From: Bacteroidota bacterium
GTDB lineage: Bacteria > Bacteroidota > Ignavibacteria > Kapaibacteriales > UBA2268
Direction: 5' to 3'
DNA length: 6,508 nucleotides
NCBI GenBank assembly: GCA_024280675.1
Contig: JAJRPT010000217.1
Coordinates: 1 to 6,508, forward strand
Both the position numbers and the translations under genes were made by a program. The notes under the pieces were generated by a model, which searched no databases, had not been told where the DNA came from, and saw only the letters and a program-made list of their open reading frames with translations. Below, piece after piece: positions 6,322-6,508 of the stretch (position 1 is the stretch's first letter; each line of letters opens with the position of its first letter).

Positions 6322-6508
6322 ATGAACGTTGAGGAAAAAAATATATTTTATATGAGCAAAGCTCTTGAGCTTGCCGGCACTGCACAAGATAGTGGGGACG
6401 TGCCAGTTGGAGCAATTATAGTTAAGGACGATGAGATTGTGGGGTCTGGTTTCAACATGGTGGAATATCAAAAGAACCCACTTGCTCACGCAGAAATCTT
6501 GGCAATAA
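6322..6508 (+). CDS. tadA: tRNA-specific adenosine deaminase TadA (3'-partial)
   Basis: TadA deaminates adenosine 34 to inosine in the wobble position of tRNA-Arg(ACG), widening codon reading; it is a zinc-dependent cytidine-deaminase-fold enzyme. The 62 visible residues run from ATG 6322 off the right edge. They show an N-terminal helix (YMSKALELA, 10-18), the family stretch DVPVGAIIV (26-34), Asn45 at the position of the conserved substrate-contacting Asn, and the zinc/catalytic motif HAE (56-58), with His56 as zinc ligand and Glu58 as the proton shuttle. The spacing matches E. coli TadA, as I recall it, within one residue. The second zinc motif (PCxxC) would lie beyond the window. No Shine-Dalgarno precedes the ATG. 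Another deaminase of the same superfamily, such as guanine deaminase, is possible but less likely given VPVGA and the xPxAHAEI context. Confidence 0.9.
   Translation, partial: MNVEEKNIFYMSKALELAGTAQDSGDVPVGAIIVKDDEIVGSGFNMVEYQKNPLAHAEILAI

Noticed and set aside
1..6508. CRISPR array, tRNA/rRNA, insertion sequence, phage or defence genes
   Set aside because: I saw no evenly spaced identical repeats, no tRNA-like cloverleaf or rRNA sequence, and no transposase, integrase, nuclease or toxin-antitoxin pattern. The DNA between genes is too short to hide such elements.

Overview
The window looks like a piece of chromosome from a Bacteroidota/Chlorobi-type (FCB group) bacterium. The main evidence is a 1101-residue secreted protein with a type A type IX secretion (T9SS) C-terminal sorting domain and a Bacteroidota-style outer-membrane beta-barrel protein. 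Weak or absent Shine-Dalgarno sequences at several starts, moderately AT-rich DNA and very AT-rich spacers fit this. The UbiE/MenG enzyme, probably acting on demethylmenaquinone, and the DXP-dependent PdxJ are compatible with it. I cannot place the organism more finely from sequence alone; an Ignavibacteria/Kapabacteria-like lineage is only a guess.

Layout. On the + strand a tight cluster fills 1-2363: the 3' part of an outer-membrane beta-barrel protein (probably DUF5723 family), then pdxJ (pyridoxine 5'-phosphate synthase) 6 nt later, then ubiE/menG (menaquinone methyltransferase) 10 nt after that. Such short gaps suggest one transcript. Converging on it from the - strand, with only 20 nt between stop codons, is the large T9SS cargo protein (2384-5689). 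It has a signal peptide, an N-terminal DUF7948-like domain, seven SBBP-type beta-propeller blades, several PKD/Ig-like modules and the sorting domain, and it starts at TTG. Upstream on the same strand is a small NifX/NifB-type iron-molybdenum-cluster-binding-like protein (5812-6237). Diverging from it, at the right edge, is the start of tadA (6322 onward), the tRNA adenosine deaminase.

How the genes relate. No common pathway joins all six. The + cluster mixes an envelope protein with two cofactor/quinone enzymes. The large - strand gene is a surface or secreted product, probably with its own promoter (extended -10 at 5751-5759). The spacer between the NifX-like gene and tadA holds a perfect 9-bp inverted repeat next to the NifX-like ribosome binding site and is the best candidate regulatory element.

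I found no RNA gene, CRISPR array, insertion sequence, phage gene or obvious new multi-gene system. The points most worth a second look are the G9 tract just before the SAM-binding loop of ubiE/menG, the inverted repeat in the divergent spacer, the stand-alone NifX-like gene and the architecture of the T9SS cargo protein. No stretch longer than about 125 bases lacks a gene.
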